DNA from: Chloroflexota bacterium
GTDB lineage: Bacteria; Chloroflexota; Anaerolineae; Aggregatilineales; Phototrophicaceae
Length of the DNA: 64,000 nt
NCBI GenBank assembly: GCA_020161935.1
Contig: JAIUNI010000010.1
Location: forward strand, 186,001-250,000
Direction of reading: 5' to 3'
The notes beneath the pieces were generated by a model. That model ran no database searches, was not told the DNA's origin, and saw only the letters and a list, made by a program, of their open reading frames with translations. Made by a program: the position numbers and the translations under genes. Positions 1 through 7,837 of the stretch are shown here, in pieces; position 1 is the first letter of the stretch; each line of letters starts with the position of its first letter.

Positions 1-935
1 GCGAGACCCTGAACGACTGAGGCGTTCGGGTCAATGGTGATCGGGCCGACATCGCCCCAATCCAGACCGAAGACCGATTGACCAGCGGGGAACACAGCGC
101 GGACGTTGACCACATCGAAGTTAATCATGTCCGGTGCGGCGCAGCAGTTGTAAATATCAACCCAGTCTTGCAAACCCTGTACCCAACCGGGGTTGTTGAC
201 CAACGGCTTCATGTTTTCGTCGAAGAAGAAGTACGGGTTGCCGGGGATCTTGGAGTAACCAGCCGCGCGATCCATCAAGAACCAGAAGCTCTGCGCCTTC
301 TTACGGAGGGCTTCCGCGACACCGGAAATCGGGGCGGTCACACCGGCGGTATCGACTTCGCGACCTTGGAAGAACTCGGCAATCTGCTTATATTGAGTCC
401 ATGTTTGGGGTTCATCCAAATCCCAACCGTACTTTTCCTTGAACTCGGCAGCGTAGGGGCTGTTGGGGTTCACGAGGTCTTTGCGGTAGTACATCATGTG
501 GCTGTCACCGTCGAAGGGAACCGCGTAGGTGGTTCCACCCCAGTCGGCGATACGTTCACGGTACAGCGGCAGAATGTCGTCCCATTCAACGGCTTCCTTT
601 ACATCATCAGGAATGGGAGACACGTAACCACCACCGGCAATATCGCCCATCCAGTCGGAGGCGTAAATCAGCACGTCGAATTCGCCAGTGCCAGTTTGGA
701 GGGCGGTGATGATCTTGGGATACAGGTCAGCGAAGGCGAAGCGCTGGACTTCGACGGTCGCGCCCGTGGCGGCTGCCCATTCAGCACCGTACTTTTCAGC
801 GGGGCCACCGATGGCCGAGCCTTCCTGCGTGACGACGACAACCTTCTTACCAGCGAAGGGTTGATCCTGCGCGACGACTGGCATGACCGCCAGCGTAAAT
901 AGGGCTAAAACAACAACTAAGAGTGCTTTTTTCAT
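1..935 (-). CDS. Extracellular solute-binding protein of a sugar ABC transporter (3' end off the window)
   Basis: Reading from the ATG at 935 toward base 1 gives about 311 residues with no stop, so the C-terminus lies outside the window. The N-terminus is a classic signal peptide (MKKALLVVV, hydrophobic core, then VVAQ) followed by a mature region typical of family 1 solute-binding proteins: FAGKKVVVVTQEG, a predicted lobe with FDVLIYASDWMGDI, and YAVPFDGDSHMMYYRKDL, which matches the usual hinge segment of these proteins. It would capture a sugar outside the membrane for an ABC importer whose permeases should lie to the left. It is transcribed divergently from the GntR regulator at 1648, which fits regulation by that protein. 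The substrate is not readable from sequence. Confidence 0.85.
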   Translation of the reverse strand, partial: MKKALLVVVLALFTLAVMPVVAQDQPFAGKKVVVVTQEGSAIGGPAEKYGAEWAAATGATVEVQRFAFADLYPKIITALQTGTGEFDVLIYASDWMGDIAGGGYVSPIPDDVKEAVEWDDILPLYRERIADWGGTTYAVPFDGDSHMMYYRKDLVNPNSPYAAEFKEKYGWDLDEPQTWTQYKQIAEFFQGREVDTAGVTAPISGVAEALRKKAQSFWFLMDRAAGYSKIPGNPYFFFDENMKPLVNNPGWVQGLQDWVDIYNCCAAPDMINFDVVNVRAVFPAGQSVFGLDWGDVGPITIDPNASVVQGL

Positions 936-1388
936 CTTTAACCTCAATCTTTATGAAACGAAAACTTTATCGGACAAAGGCTCTTGTTCATTATTGTTTG
1001 ACGGCAACCTCCTTCACTATGGATTTAGATTGTCGCTGATCGCAATCTGAAATCAGGTATAGAGCAAAACGCTGAATGAAGGTAAATGTGTCCCTTCGGA
1101 AATAGGCTTAGGGTCTACAGGGTTGAGGGGCCGCGATGAAATTGTGATGAAGGTGGCTTTTACAGGCTGTTGATGGGTTGGCGTGCCTCCATTCAGCGGC
1201 GTTTTCGGGCGTGCGCCGAACCGGAGGATAGCTCAATAGAGAGGCGACAATAAACGGTGTAAATGTTTGCATAAGTGTTGTCAGAAATAATAAGCGGTTG
1301 ACTAGTTGGCTGCCGGAACACTTGACTGATTCAAGTCTACAGGTCGTTCAATAAATTTATTCTGGTGTCATCGAAAAGCAACTTTGAA

Positions 1389-1417
1389 ATAGTATAAACA
1401 AGTTATTTTTCTGTCAA
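1389..1417 (-). promoter_or_regulatory. Sigma70-type promoter for the solute-binding protein gene
   Basis: On the minus strand there is TTGACA (1417-1412), a 17-bp spacer, then TACTAT (1394-1389). The -35 is a full consensus match and the spacer is optimal. The same hexamer pair with the same spacing precedes the tRNA-Asn gene at 18450-18478, which supports it as a genuine house-style promoter. Confidence 0.7.
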
Positions 1418-1460
1418 GAAAACACAATTTGGAACCACACGTCCCAGTTTGTCCTGTCGT

Positions 1461-1474
1461 CTTGTCATGACAAG
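1461..1474. promoter_or_regulatory. Perfect 14-bp palindrome, probable GntR operator
   Basis: CTTGTCATGACAAG reads the same on both strands. It lies between the two divergent promoters, next to a GntR-family gene; such regulators bind short inverted repeats as dimers. Assignment to this regulator is inference from position and symmetry. Confidence 0.6.
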
Positions 1475-1585
1475 TTATCCTTGCGATTATATAGAGACTG
1501 CCAAAACGTGTCAAATGCTTGTCGTACAGATCAGGCATAAATGGGTGGTTTCGAGTGCTGGTTGTGCCTATAGACCACCGTTGGT

Positions 1586-1614
1586 TTGACAGTCTATTTT
1601 ATGAACCTTATAAT
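1586..1614 (+). promoter_or_regulatory. Consensus sigma70-type promoter for the GntR operon
   Basis: TTGACA (1586-1591), exactly 17 bp, then TATAAT (1609-1614): both hexamers are full consensus. Transcription would begin near 1621, about 27 bp before the GTG start of the regulator gene. Confidence 0.8.
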
Positions 1615-1625
1615 TCACCTGTCAT

Positions 1626-1639
1626 CTTGTAATGTCAGG
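1626..1639. promoter_or_regulatory. Second, imperfect operator-like site just after the predicted +1
   Basis: CTTGTAATGTCAGG matches the palindrome at 1461-1474 in 11 of 14 positions. It sits between the predicted transcription start and the GntR start codon, a position suited to autorepression. The AGGA ribosome-binding sequence at 1637-1640 overlaps its right half. Confidence 0.4.
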
Positions 1640-1647
1640 ATAGAAGT

Positions 1648-2484
1648 GTGAAATCCCCAATCAATCGCAGCAGTCCAATTCCCTATTATGTCCAAGTGAA
1701 GGAACTGCTGCGCGACTGGATTAAGCAGGGTAAATGGAAAACCGGCGACCAGCTCCCCGGTGAGCATGAACTGTGTGCGACCTTTAGCGTCAGCCGCCCT
1801 GTCATCCGGCAGGCGTTGAGCGAACTCACCAGCGAAGGCTTGGTGACGCGCGAGAAGGGGAAAGGCACGTTCGTCGCGACCACGAAAATCAAAGAAGGCT
1901 TGGTGCAGCGGCTAACCGGTTTTTATCAGGATATGACTACGCAGGGGTATACGCCTGTTACCCATGTCCTACAGCAAGAAGTCGTCCCCGCGACCACCGA
2001 AATTGCCAACCACTTGCATTTACAAGTGGGCGAACCTGTCGTGAAAATCGAGCGGCTGCGGTTCATTGAGGACGAGCCGATTGTTCTCGTGACCACTTAT
2101 ATCCCTGAACGGTTATGTCCCGCGCTTGTTCAGGAAGACCTCTCGTATCAATCCCTCTATACGTATCTCGAAGAAAGCTGCGACATCACGATTGCCTATG
2201 GGCGGCGGATGGTGGAGGCCGTGCCAGCGAGCAAATATGTCGCCCAACTCCTGAACGTGCGGAAGGGTGCGCCGCTCATTATGTTGGATAGTGTCAGCTT
2301 TGCGAGTGATGGCACACCTGTTGAATATTATTTTGCTTACCATCGGGGCGACCGTTCACAGTTTGAGGTGGAACTGGTGCGCGTGGGCAGCGATGCGACG
2401 GTTAAAGATGTACTGAACAGCCAGAGTATGGTTACCTCAACGCTCATCAAACCCTCACGCACTAATAAACCGCACGCCAATTAA
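1648..2484 (+). CDS. GntR-family transcriptional regulator, HutC/UTRA subfamily
   Basis: 278 residues, starting at GTG with AGGA seven bases upstream. Residues ~8-75 form the GntR winged helix (IPYYVQVKELLRDWI, then GDQLPGEHELCATFSVSRP, VIRQALSEL and REKGKGTFVA). Residues ~95-245 fit a UTRA ligand-binding domain (VGEPVVKIERLR, TTYIPERLCPALV, YHRGDRSQFEVEL). UTRA domains bind sugar phosphates or other small effectors. It probably controls the divergent solute-binding protein and the sugar genes downstream; the effector is unknown. Confidence 0.9.
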   Translation: MKSPINRSSPIPYYVQVKELLRDWIKQGKWKTGDQLPGEHELCATFSVSRPVIRQALSELTSEGLVTREKGKGTFVATTKIKEGLVQRLTGFYQDMTTQGYTPVTHVLQQEVVPATTEIANHLHLQVGEPVVKIERLRFIEDEPIVLVTTYIPERLCPALVQEDLSYQSLYTYLEESCDITIAYGRRMVEAVPASKYVAQLLNVRKGAPLIMLDSVSFASDGTPVEYYFAYHRGDRSQFEVELVRVGSDATVKDVLNSQSMVTSTLIKPSRTNKPHAN

Positions 2485-2516
2485 CCTTTTAGGGTGGTCT
2501 GAAAGGATAGGCTATA

Positions 2517-3479
2517 ATGCCATTTCGAGTTCTGGTGACGGCGCGGTCTTTCGCCAATACAGCCGGCGCACATCAAGACCTGCTGCGCGAAGGCGGTTGC
2601 GAATTAGACCTGCGTGCGCCATCGCACCCTTATCCTGCCGATCAACTGCGCGAGATGATCGCGGGATACGACGGCGTGATCTTAGGGTTGGATGCGTGTG
2701 ATGCGTCTGTGATTGAACGAGCCGATCAACTGCGGGTAATTTCGCGCTACGGTGTCGGGGTAGACGCGGTTGATTTACAGGCGGCGGCGCGGAAGGGTGT
2801 CGTGGTCACTAATACGCCGGGGGCGAATATGCTCGGTGTCAGCGAACTCGCGCTGGGGTTGATCTTCGCGCTGGCCCGACAAATCCCACAGGTCGCAGCT
2901 TCGGCGAAGGTGGGCGGATGGACACGGCCTACCGGATGGGAACTGAGCGGCAAGACATTGGGTGTGGTCGGCTTTGGGGCGATTGGTCGTGATGTGGGCA
3001 AGAAAGCGGTCGCACTGGGTATGCGTGTGCTGGCCTATGACCCCTTTTGGAGCGGCACGATGGACGGCATAGAAAGCGCCTCATTGGAGCGGTTGATTGC
3101 TGAGGCGGATGTGATTACGCTGCACTGTTCGCTGACATCCGATACTGCTAACCTGATAAACGCTGACCGGATTGCCGCCATGAAAACAGGCGCGTGTATC
3201 ATTAATACTGCCCGTGGTGAGCTGGTGGATGAAGATGCGCTGTACGAGGCGTTGAAGGCGGGTAAGTTGGGTGGGGCGGCGGTGGATGCCTTCCGCACTG
3301 AGCCGCCAACCGGCAGCCCACTGCTGACGCTCGATAACTTTATCGCCATCCCGCACTTAGGCGCGACCACCCGCGAGTCGGTACAGCGCATGGCGATGAT
3401 GGCTTCGCGGAATTTGTTGGCGGTGCTGCGGGGTGAAACGTGTGAAAACGTAGTGCGGGCGATTATGCGAGATTCTTAG
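2517..3479 (+). CDS. D-isomer-specific 2-hydroxyacid dehydrogenase (phosphoglycerate/hydroxypyruvate reductase-like)
   Basis: 320 residues, with an AAAGGA ribosome site near 2500. The NAD-binding Rossmann motif is at residues 150-157 (VVGFGAIG). The family's catalytic residues are all present: R233 in NTARGELVDEDAL, E262 and H280 in IPHLGATTRES. It would interconvert a 2-hydroxyacid and a 2-oxoacid with NAD(P). It is the first enzyme gene after the GntR regulator, 32 bp downstream. The exact substrate (glycerate, phosphoglycerate or a sugar acid) cannot be decided from sequence. Confidence 0.85.
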   Translation: MPFRVLVTARSFANTAGAHQDLLREGGCELDLRAPSHPYPADQLREMIAGYDGVILGLDACDASVIERADQLRVISRYGVGVDAVDLQAAARKGVVVTNTPGANMLGVSELALGLIFALARQIPQVAASAKVGGWTRPTGWELSGKTLGVVGFGAIGRDVGKKAVALGMRVLAYDPFWSGTMDGIESASLERLIAEADVITLHCSLTSDTANLINADRIAAMKTGACIINTARGELVDEDALYEALKAGKLGGAAVDAFRTEPPTGSPLLTLDNFIAIPHLGATTRESVQRMAMMASRNLLAVLRGETCENVVRAIMRDS

Positions 3480-3481
3480 CA

Positions 3482-3646
3482 ATGGCGAAGGGTTCGTGCG
3501 GTGAAGTTCGTTGCCAGCTTTACATTGCCTTAGATCGCAAGTATTTATTGGCAGAAGATTTTGCTAATCTTATTGGTGAGGCCGTTAAAGTCAGTAAAAT
3601 CATTGCTGGTTTGGCAGCCGCTGTAGCTCGTAAACGAAACTCTTGA
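3482..3646 (+). pseudogene. Truncated four-helix bundle (S23/IVP-type) protein fragment
   Basis: Immediately after the dehydrogenase stop, an ATG opens 54 codons. The product (ALDRKYLLAEDFANLIGEA, then VSKIIAGLAAAV) looks like the C-terminal two helices of the four-helix bundle family often annotated as 23S rRNA-intervening-sequence protein. The N-terminal half, including the usual FEDLxVWQ motif, is missing. The intact gene at 3676 belongs to the same family, so this looks like a decayed neighbour copy. A short expressed protein cannot be excluded. Confidence 0.55.
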
Positions 3647-3675
3647 AACTTTCGACTTTTAACTTTTAACACATT

Positions 3676-4065
3676 ATGTCCCGACTTGAGCGTTTTGAAG
3701 ATTTAATTGTATGGCAGCGGGCGCGAGAACTCACCAAGCTGGTGTATTTCGTCACGCGGCAGGAACACTTTGATTACCCGCTGGCAAATGAAGTACGCCA
3801 GATGACGGTTACGTTGGCAGGGAAGATTGCGTCGGCGTTCGAGACACGCGGCAGCAAAAACTCGGTAAGTATGCTGGCACTGGCGAAAGCGGCATGTAAT
3901 GGTTTTAAGCTGCAAGTGACCGGCCTCTACGAATACGGTCTAATTGCCCCGTTCGAGTACGAGGAATTGATTGTCCGCGCAATTGAGATTCGTGAACTGC
4001 TCTTTGAACTCGAATACACCTTTGAGTTCTGGTACCCCGAACAGAATGATTCTTCACAGGAGTAA
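3676..4065 (+). CDS. Four-helix bundle protein (S23/IVP family)
   Basis: 129 residues with the family's N-terminal signature RFEDLIVWQRARELTKLVY, then four amphipathic helices: ~22-55, 58-85, 93-118 and a short C-terminal tail. The family forms pentameric helical bundles and was first seen in rRNA intervening sequences, but most members are free-standing proteins of unknown role. Its stop codon overlaps the first possible start of the isomerase gene that follows, so the two are probably co-transcribed. Confidence 0.8.
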   Translation: MSRLERFEDLIVWQRARELTKLVYFVTRQEHFDYPLANEVRQMTVTLAGKIASAFETRGSKNSVSMLALAKAACNGFKLQVTGLYEYGLIAPFEYEELIVRAIEIRELLFELEYTFEFWYPEQNDSSQE

Positions 4066-4070
4066 TGACG

Positions 4071-4649
4071 ATGGCTGAGTACATGACCCCCTTTACGACC
4101 ATGATTAACCTCAACACCGGTGTTATTCCGAACGCGGTCGTGGTGCAGAAGCGCTACCTGCGCGACCTCGAAGGCTTATTTGCCGATTCAATCGCCGAAG
4201 ACGCGCTGATGATTGACAACCCGCTGCTGTATGAAGTCCACGAGGCGACCGAGAACCCGATGGAAGAAGGGCAGCTCCGGTATTCCACGACGACGATTTA
4301 CCCCGGCAAAGTGGGCGACGAGTATTTCTTCACCAAAGGGCATTACCACGCCATCGGCAACCGTGCCGAGTTGTATATGGGATTGGCGGGGGATGGCTAC
4401 CTGCTGTTGATGTCGCCGGACGGTGAGATTAACGTCCAGCATATGACACCGGGCGCGATGAGCTACGTGCCGCCGTTCTGGGCGCATCGTACCATCAACG
4501 TCGGCAAGGAAAACTTTGTGTTCTTTGCCTGTTATCCCTCCGACGCGGGTTATGATTACCAGTCGATTGCCGACAAAGGGTTCGCCCAGATTGTCGTGGA
4601 GCAAGACGGTAAGCCGGCACTCGTGTCCAACCCGAAGTGGGTGAAGTAG
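4071..4649 (+). CDS. Cupin-type (archaeal-type) glucose-6-phosphate isomerase
   Basis: About 192 residues. The ATG at 4071 is preferred over 4065 because AGGAG (4058-4062) is eight bases from it. The metal-site pattern of this family is clear: KGHYHAIGNRAELYMGL (H91, H93, E100) and the later PPFWAHRTINVG (H139). It would convert glucose-6-phosphate and fructose-6-phosphate using a bound divalent metal, unlike the usual PGI fold. The family is best known from archaea and scattered bacteria. Its place in a sugar operon suggests a dedicated isomerase for that pathway. Confidence 0.8.
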   Translation: MAEYMTPFTTMINLNTGVIPNAVVVQKRYLRDLEGLFADSIAEDALMIDNPLLYEVHEATENPMEEGQLRYSTTTIYPGKVGDEYFFTKGHYHAIGNRAELYMGLAGDGYLLLMSPDGEINVQHMTPGAMSYVPPFWAHRTINVGKENFVFFACYPSDAGYDYQSIADKGFAQIVVEQDGKPALVSNPKWVK

Positions 4650-4701
4650 GCTTTACTAATGAGTAGTGGTCAATTGAGATCATAGTTCATACAGGGGATT
4701 A

Positions 4702-4905
4702 ATGATGGTGTCTCCAGAACTTGTAGAACAGCTTCAACAACTAAGCCCTGCTGAAAAACTACGCGTCGTGCAAATTTTAGTCAATGATTTGGCCGTTGGT
4801 GATACGGATCAAATTTTCACGAATCGTTCTTATGAGATATGGTCGCCTTTTGACTCTGCGGACGCTGCATTAAAACTTCAGCAAATGCTTGATGAGGATA
4901 AATAA
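4702..4905 (+). CDS. Small hypothetical protein, partner of the aspartic-protease-like gene
   Basis: About 67 residues, mostly helical (ELVEQLQQLSPAEKLRVVQ, and DAALKLQQMLDEDK at the end). AGGGGA at 4693-4698 is better spaced for the second ATG at 4705. The gap to the next gene is 7 bp, so the two are probably translated as a pair. The layout (short helical protein, then small enzyme) resembles toxin-antitoxin pairs, but no antitoxin family is recognised. Confidence 0.6.
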   Translation: MMVSPELVEQLQQLSPAEKLRVVQILVNDLAVGDTDQIFTNRSYEIWSPFDSADAALKLQQMLDEDK

Positions 4906-4912
4906 GTAAACA

Positions 4913-5335
4913 ATGGCTGAAGTGATCACATTTCCATTTATTCAAGTCTCGAATGGGCGAAATGAATTTGCTCAACGTCCCATAATTCCGATCTCCTTAT
5001 CATTGGGCGCAAATAGAATTTCAGCTATGGCATTGATCGACAGCGGAGCTGATGTAAATGTGCTTCCTTACGATGTCGGACTTCAATTAGGAGCGAATTG
5101 GAACGTTCAAAAGATCCAGCTCGAATTATCTGGCAACCTATCACAATTTGAAGCAAAAGGTATCTTGTTATCGATCAACATAGGTTCCTTTGACCCTGTT
5201 AAATTGGCGTTTGCGTGGACTCAATCTCGGCAAGCGCCATTAATATTAGGCCAAATGAATTTTTCCGATGAATTTGCAGTATGTTTTCATCGGTTTAGGA
5301 ACAAAATCGAAATTCAGCCGCGTAGTGGAATCTAA
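4913..5335 (+). CDS. Retropepsin-like aspartic protease domain protein
   Basis: 140 residues. ALIDSGADVNVLPYDVGLQL is the single-domain aspartic protease signature: catalytic Asp in DSGA, followed by the hydrophobic stretch seen in retropepsin-like bacterial proteins. A later VKLAFAW / PLILGQMNF segment matches the second conserved hydrophobic-Gly motif. Such proteins act as homodimers. The substrate is unknown. It lies directly after the 67-residue gene and before the sugar kinase, with base use more AT-rich than its neighbours. Confidence 0.75.
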   Translation: MAEVITFPFIQVSNGRNEFAQRPIIPISLSLGANRISAMALIDSGADVNVLPYDVGLQLGANWNVQKIQLELSGNLSQFEAKGILLSINIGSFDPVKLAFAWTQSRQAPLILGQMNFSDEFAVCFHRFRNKIEIQPRSGI

Positions 5336-5362
5336 GTAACTTGAAATAATTAAGCAGGGTTT

Positions 5363-6898
5363 ATGAAAAATTATATTTTGGCGCACGATCTCGGCACGAC
5401 TGGCAACAAAGCAACCCTCTATGACCGCGAAGGGCGGTTGGTGAGCAGCGCGTTTCATGCCTATAACACCCGCTACGATTTTACCGGCTGGGCGGAGCAG
5501 AACCCCGAAGATTGGTGGCAGGCGGTGTGTAACTCCACTCGCAAGCTGCTCTCGCAAATCCCTGGTCTCCGCGCCGATGAGGTGGCGTGCATTACGTTTA
5601 GCGGGCAGATGATGGGCTGCGTGCCGCTGGATAAACACGCCCGCCCACTGCGGAATGCGATTATTTGGGCGGATCAACGCGCCGTCGCCCAACAGAATTG
5701 GCTGGCGGAGCGGATTAATCCCGCCGACGTGTACCGCATCACCGGACACCGCCTCAGCGCCTCGTACTCGCTGCCCAAAATGTTGTGGCTGCGGGATAAC
5801 CAACCGGACACTTATAAGGCAACCTATAAATTCGTCCACGCTAAAGACTCGATTGTGGCGCGGCTGACAGGCAAATTTGTCACCGAGCCGTCGGATGGGT
5901 CGAGCATGAACCTGTACGACCTCGAAAAAGGCACATGGTCGGATCGCATTATCGACGCGGCGGAACTCGACGTGGCACAGTTACCCGATCTGGTACGCTC
6001 AATTGATGTGGTGGGTGAACTGCTGCCAGAGGTGGCGGATGAAATCGGGTTAGTCGCCGGTACACCGGTCGTCATCGGCGGCGGTGACGGTTCGTGTGCG
6101 GCGGTGGGCGCGGGCGTGTGGCGGGAAGGCGCAGCTTACAACTATATCGGCTCATCCTCGTGGATTGCGCTAACGGCGAAGCAGCCGATTTATGACCCTG
6201 ACGAAAAAACCTTTACCTTCGGCCACATCGTACCGGATATGTTTATGCCCACAGGAACGATGCAAGCGGCGGGGGCTTCGTACCAGTGGACGCGCGACCA
6301 GCTTTGCCCGATTGAAGTGCAGGCGGCGCAGTCGGTGGGGGTCAGCAGCTATGAGATCATCAACCTGAACGCCGAGAAATCGCCGGTCGGGGCGAACGGC
6401 CTCATTTATCTGCCGTACCTGATGGGCGAGCGCAGCCCCCGCTGGAACCCCCGCGCACGCGGCGCATTCATCGGCTTGACTATCCGCCACACACGGGCGG
6501 ATATGGTTCGGGCGGTGCTTGAAGGCGTGACCATGAACCTGCGCGTGATCCTCGATGCGTTCACCAAGCAGGGTGCGAAGATCGAGGCGATGCGCGTCAT
6601 CGGTGGCGGCTCGCGCGGTCGCTTCTGGAACCGCGTGATGGCCGATATTTACGGCGTACCGGTGCAGCGCCTCGCCATTTTGGAAGAAGCCACTTCGATG
6701 GGCGCGGCGGTCGCGGGCGGCGTAGGGGTCGGGTTATATAAAGACTTCTCGATCAGCGAGCAGATGAACCAGATCGCGGAAACGGTGCAGCCTGACCCTG
6801 CGGCGCAAAAAGCATATGCGAAAGTTTTCCCGATCTTTGAAGCCTGCTACCAGCAGCTCTTGCCGATTTACGACATGATCGCCGAGAACGAAGGATAG
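5363..6898 (+). CDS. xylB: FGGY-family carbohydrate kinase, xylulokinase-like
   Basis: 511 residues, the usual length. The phosphate-1 motif is at the N-terminus (ILAHDLGTTGNKATLYD), with FSGQMMGCVPLD, AIIWADQRA and the C-terminal FGGY signature region RVIGGGSRGRFWNRVMADIYG. It phosphorylates a ketose, producing a ketose phosphate from ATP. Xylulose is the closest family guess, but fuculose or ribulose kinases look alike. With an isomerase and an aldolase nearby it fits a pentose/deoxyhexose route. Confidence 0.85.
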   Translation: MKNYILAHDLGTTGNKATLYDREGRLVSSAFHAYNTRYDFTGWAEQNPEDWWQAVCNSTRKLLSQIPGLRADEVACITFSGQMMGCVPLDKHARPLRNAIIWADQRAVAQQNWLAERINPADVYRITGHRLSASYSLPKMLWLRDNQPDTYKATYKFVHAKDSIVARLTGKFVTEPSDGSSMNLYDLEKGTWSDRIIDAAELDVAQLPDLVRSIDVVGELLPEVADEIGLVAGTPVVIGGGDGSCAAVGAGVWREGAAYNYIGSSSWIALTAKQPIYDPDEKTFTFGHIVPDMFMPTGTMQAAGASYQWTRDQLCPIEVQAAQSVGVSSYEIINLNAEKSPVGANGLIYLPYLMGERSPRWNPRARGAFIGLTIRHTRADMVRAVLEGVTMNLRVILDAFTKQGAKIEAMRVIGGGSRGRFWNRVMADIYGVPVQRLAILEEATSMGAAVAGGVGVGLYKDFSISEQMNQIAETVQPDPAAQKAYAKVFPIFEACYQQLLPIYDMIAENEG

Positions 6899-6906
6899 TA
6901 GTCAAA

Positions 6907-7830
6907 ATGCACTTCGAGCCGCGAACCTGCCCGACCTTTTATTTTATCGGCGTGACAACTGGTCAGTCGTCGATTAACGCTATCTTCCCGCGCTGGATGG
7001 ATATTCTTGGGCGGGATGTTCAGCTTGCCGGAATTGATGCACCGCTCCATGCCCCCGCTGAAACCTACCGTGCCATCGTGGAGCATATCAAGCATGACCC
7101 GCTGGTACGCGGCGGATTGGTGACAACCCATAAGATCGACCTCTTAGAGGCCACCCGTGACCTGTTTGACGAGCTTGACCCGAATGCCGAATTGTGCGGC
7201 GAAGTATCCGCAATTGTAAAGCGCGATGGCAAGCTGATCGGTTATGCCAAAGACCCGATTTCTTCGGGACAGACATGGGAGCATTTTGTTCCGGCGGGGC
7301 ATTTTGGTCGCACAGGGGCAGAAGTGTTGTGCTTCGGCAGCGGTGGGGCGGCGGTAGCAACCACGGTTTATCTGGCAGGGGCGGCAGACCGACCGAAACA
7401 CGTTACGCTGGTCGATGTAAGCCGCGAACGGCTGGAACATGCGCGGCATATTCACCAGCAGCTACGGACGGATATTCAGTTTCATTATGGGCTGAACGCC
7501 GACCCGTATCAGAATGATATCCTGATGAGCGATTTACCCGCTGCTTCGGTAGTTATTAACGGTACGGGGATGGGTAAGGATTTATCCGGTTCACCCATCA
7601 CCCCCGCCGGTTTGTTCCCACAGAACGGCTTGGTGTGGGAGTTTAACTACCGCGGCGAACTCACGTTTTTGAAGCAAGCACAACAGCAGGCAACCATGCA
7701 CAGCCTGACAATCGAGGATGGTTGGGTATACTTCTTAAACGGTTGGACGCAGGTGGTGGCGGAAGTGCTGGGCTTTGCGCTCACACCTGAACTATTTGAG
7801 CAAATGGACGCGGCGGCAAAAAGCCAGTAA
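6907..7830 (+). CDS. Shikimate dehydrogenase-like protein in a sugar operon
   Basis: 307 residues, 8 bp after the kinase, with AGGA at 6893. The N-terminal substrate domain has GGLVTTHKIDLLEAT with K76 at the position of the catalytic lysine of shikimate dehydrogenases. The C-terminal half has a nucleotide site VLCFGSGGAAVATTVYL. It departs from canonical AroE: it begins FYFIGVTTGQSSINAIFP, where AroE has a Gly-x-Pro-x-x-x-Ser-x-Ser-like shikimate motif, and it is about 30 residues longer. A role on a sugar acid or inositol-type substrate is possible. No other shikimate genes are nearby. Confidence 0.7.
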   Translation: MHFEPRTCPTFYFIGVTTGQSSINAIFPRWMDILGRDVQLAGIDAPLHAPAETYRAIVEHIKHDPLVRGGLVTTHKIDLLEATRDLFDELDPNAELCGEVSAIVKRDGKLIGYAKDPISSGQTWEHFVPAGHFGRTGAEVLCFGSGGAAVATTVYLAGAADRPKHVTLVDVSRERLEHARHIHQQLRTDIQFHYGLNADPYQNDILMSDLPAASVVINGTGMGKDLSGSPITPAGLFPQNGLVWEFNYRGELTFLKQAQQQATMHSLTIEDGWVYFLNGWTQVVAEVLGFALTPELFEQMDAAAKSQ

Positions 7831-7837
7831 GGTCAAC

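Larger units (their letters stand above)
936..1647. other. Divergent regulatory region between solute-binding protein and GntR gene
   Basis: About 710 bp without a credible gene. It carries a minus-strand promoter (1389-1417), a plus-strand promoter (1586-1614) and two operator-like palindromes (1461-1474, 1626-1639). If the minus promoter is the main one, the solute-binding protein mRNA has a leader of roughly 450 nt. I saw a small hairpin near 1206-1222 (TTCGG/CCGAA arms) in that leader but no recognisable riboswitch. Confidence 0.6.

Noticed and set aside
78..902. Open plus-strand frame of 274 codons at the left edge
   Set aside because: It is antisense to a solute-binding protein gene with a clear signal peptide and family motifs; its own product has no recognisable features.
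936..1388. Riboswitch in the long leader of the solute-binding protein mRNA
   Set aside because: Only a small hairpin near 1206-1222 is visible and no known aptamer consensus was recognised.
4702..5335. Toxin-antitoxin assignment for the small gene pair
   Set aside because: The second protein carries an aspartic protease signature and no toxin fold is recognisable; the layout alone is not enough.
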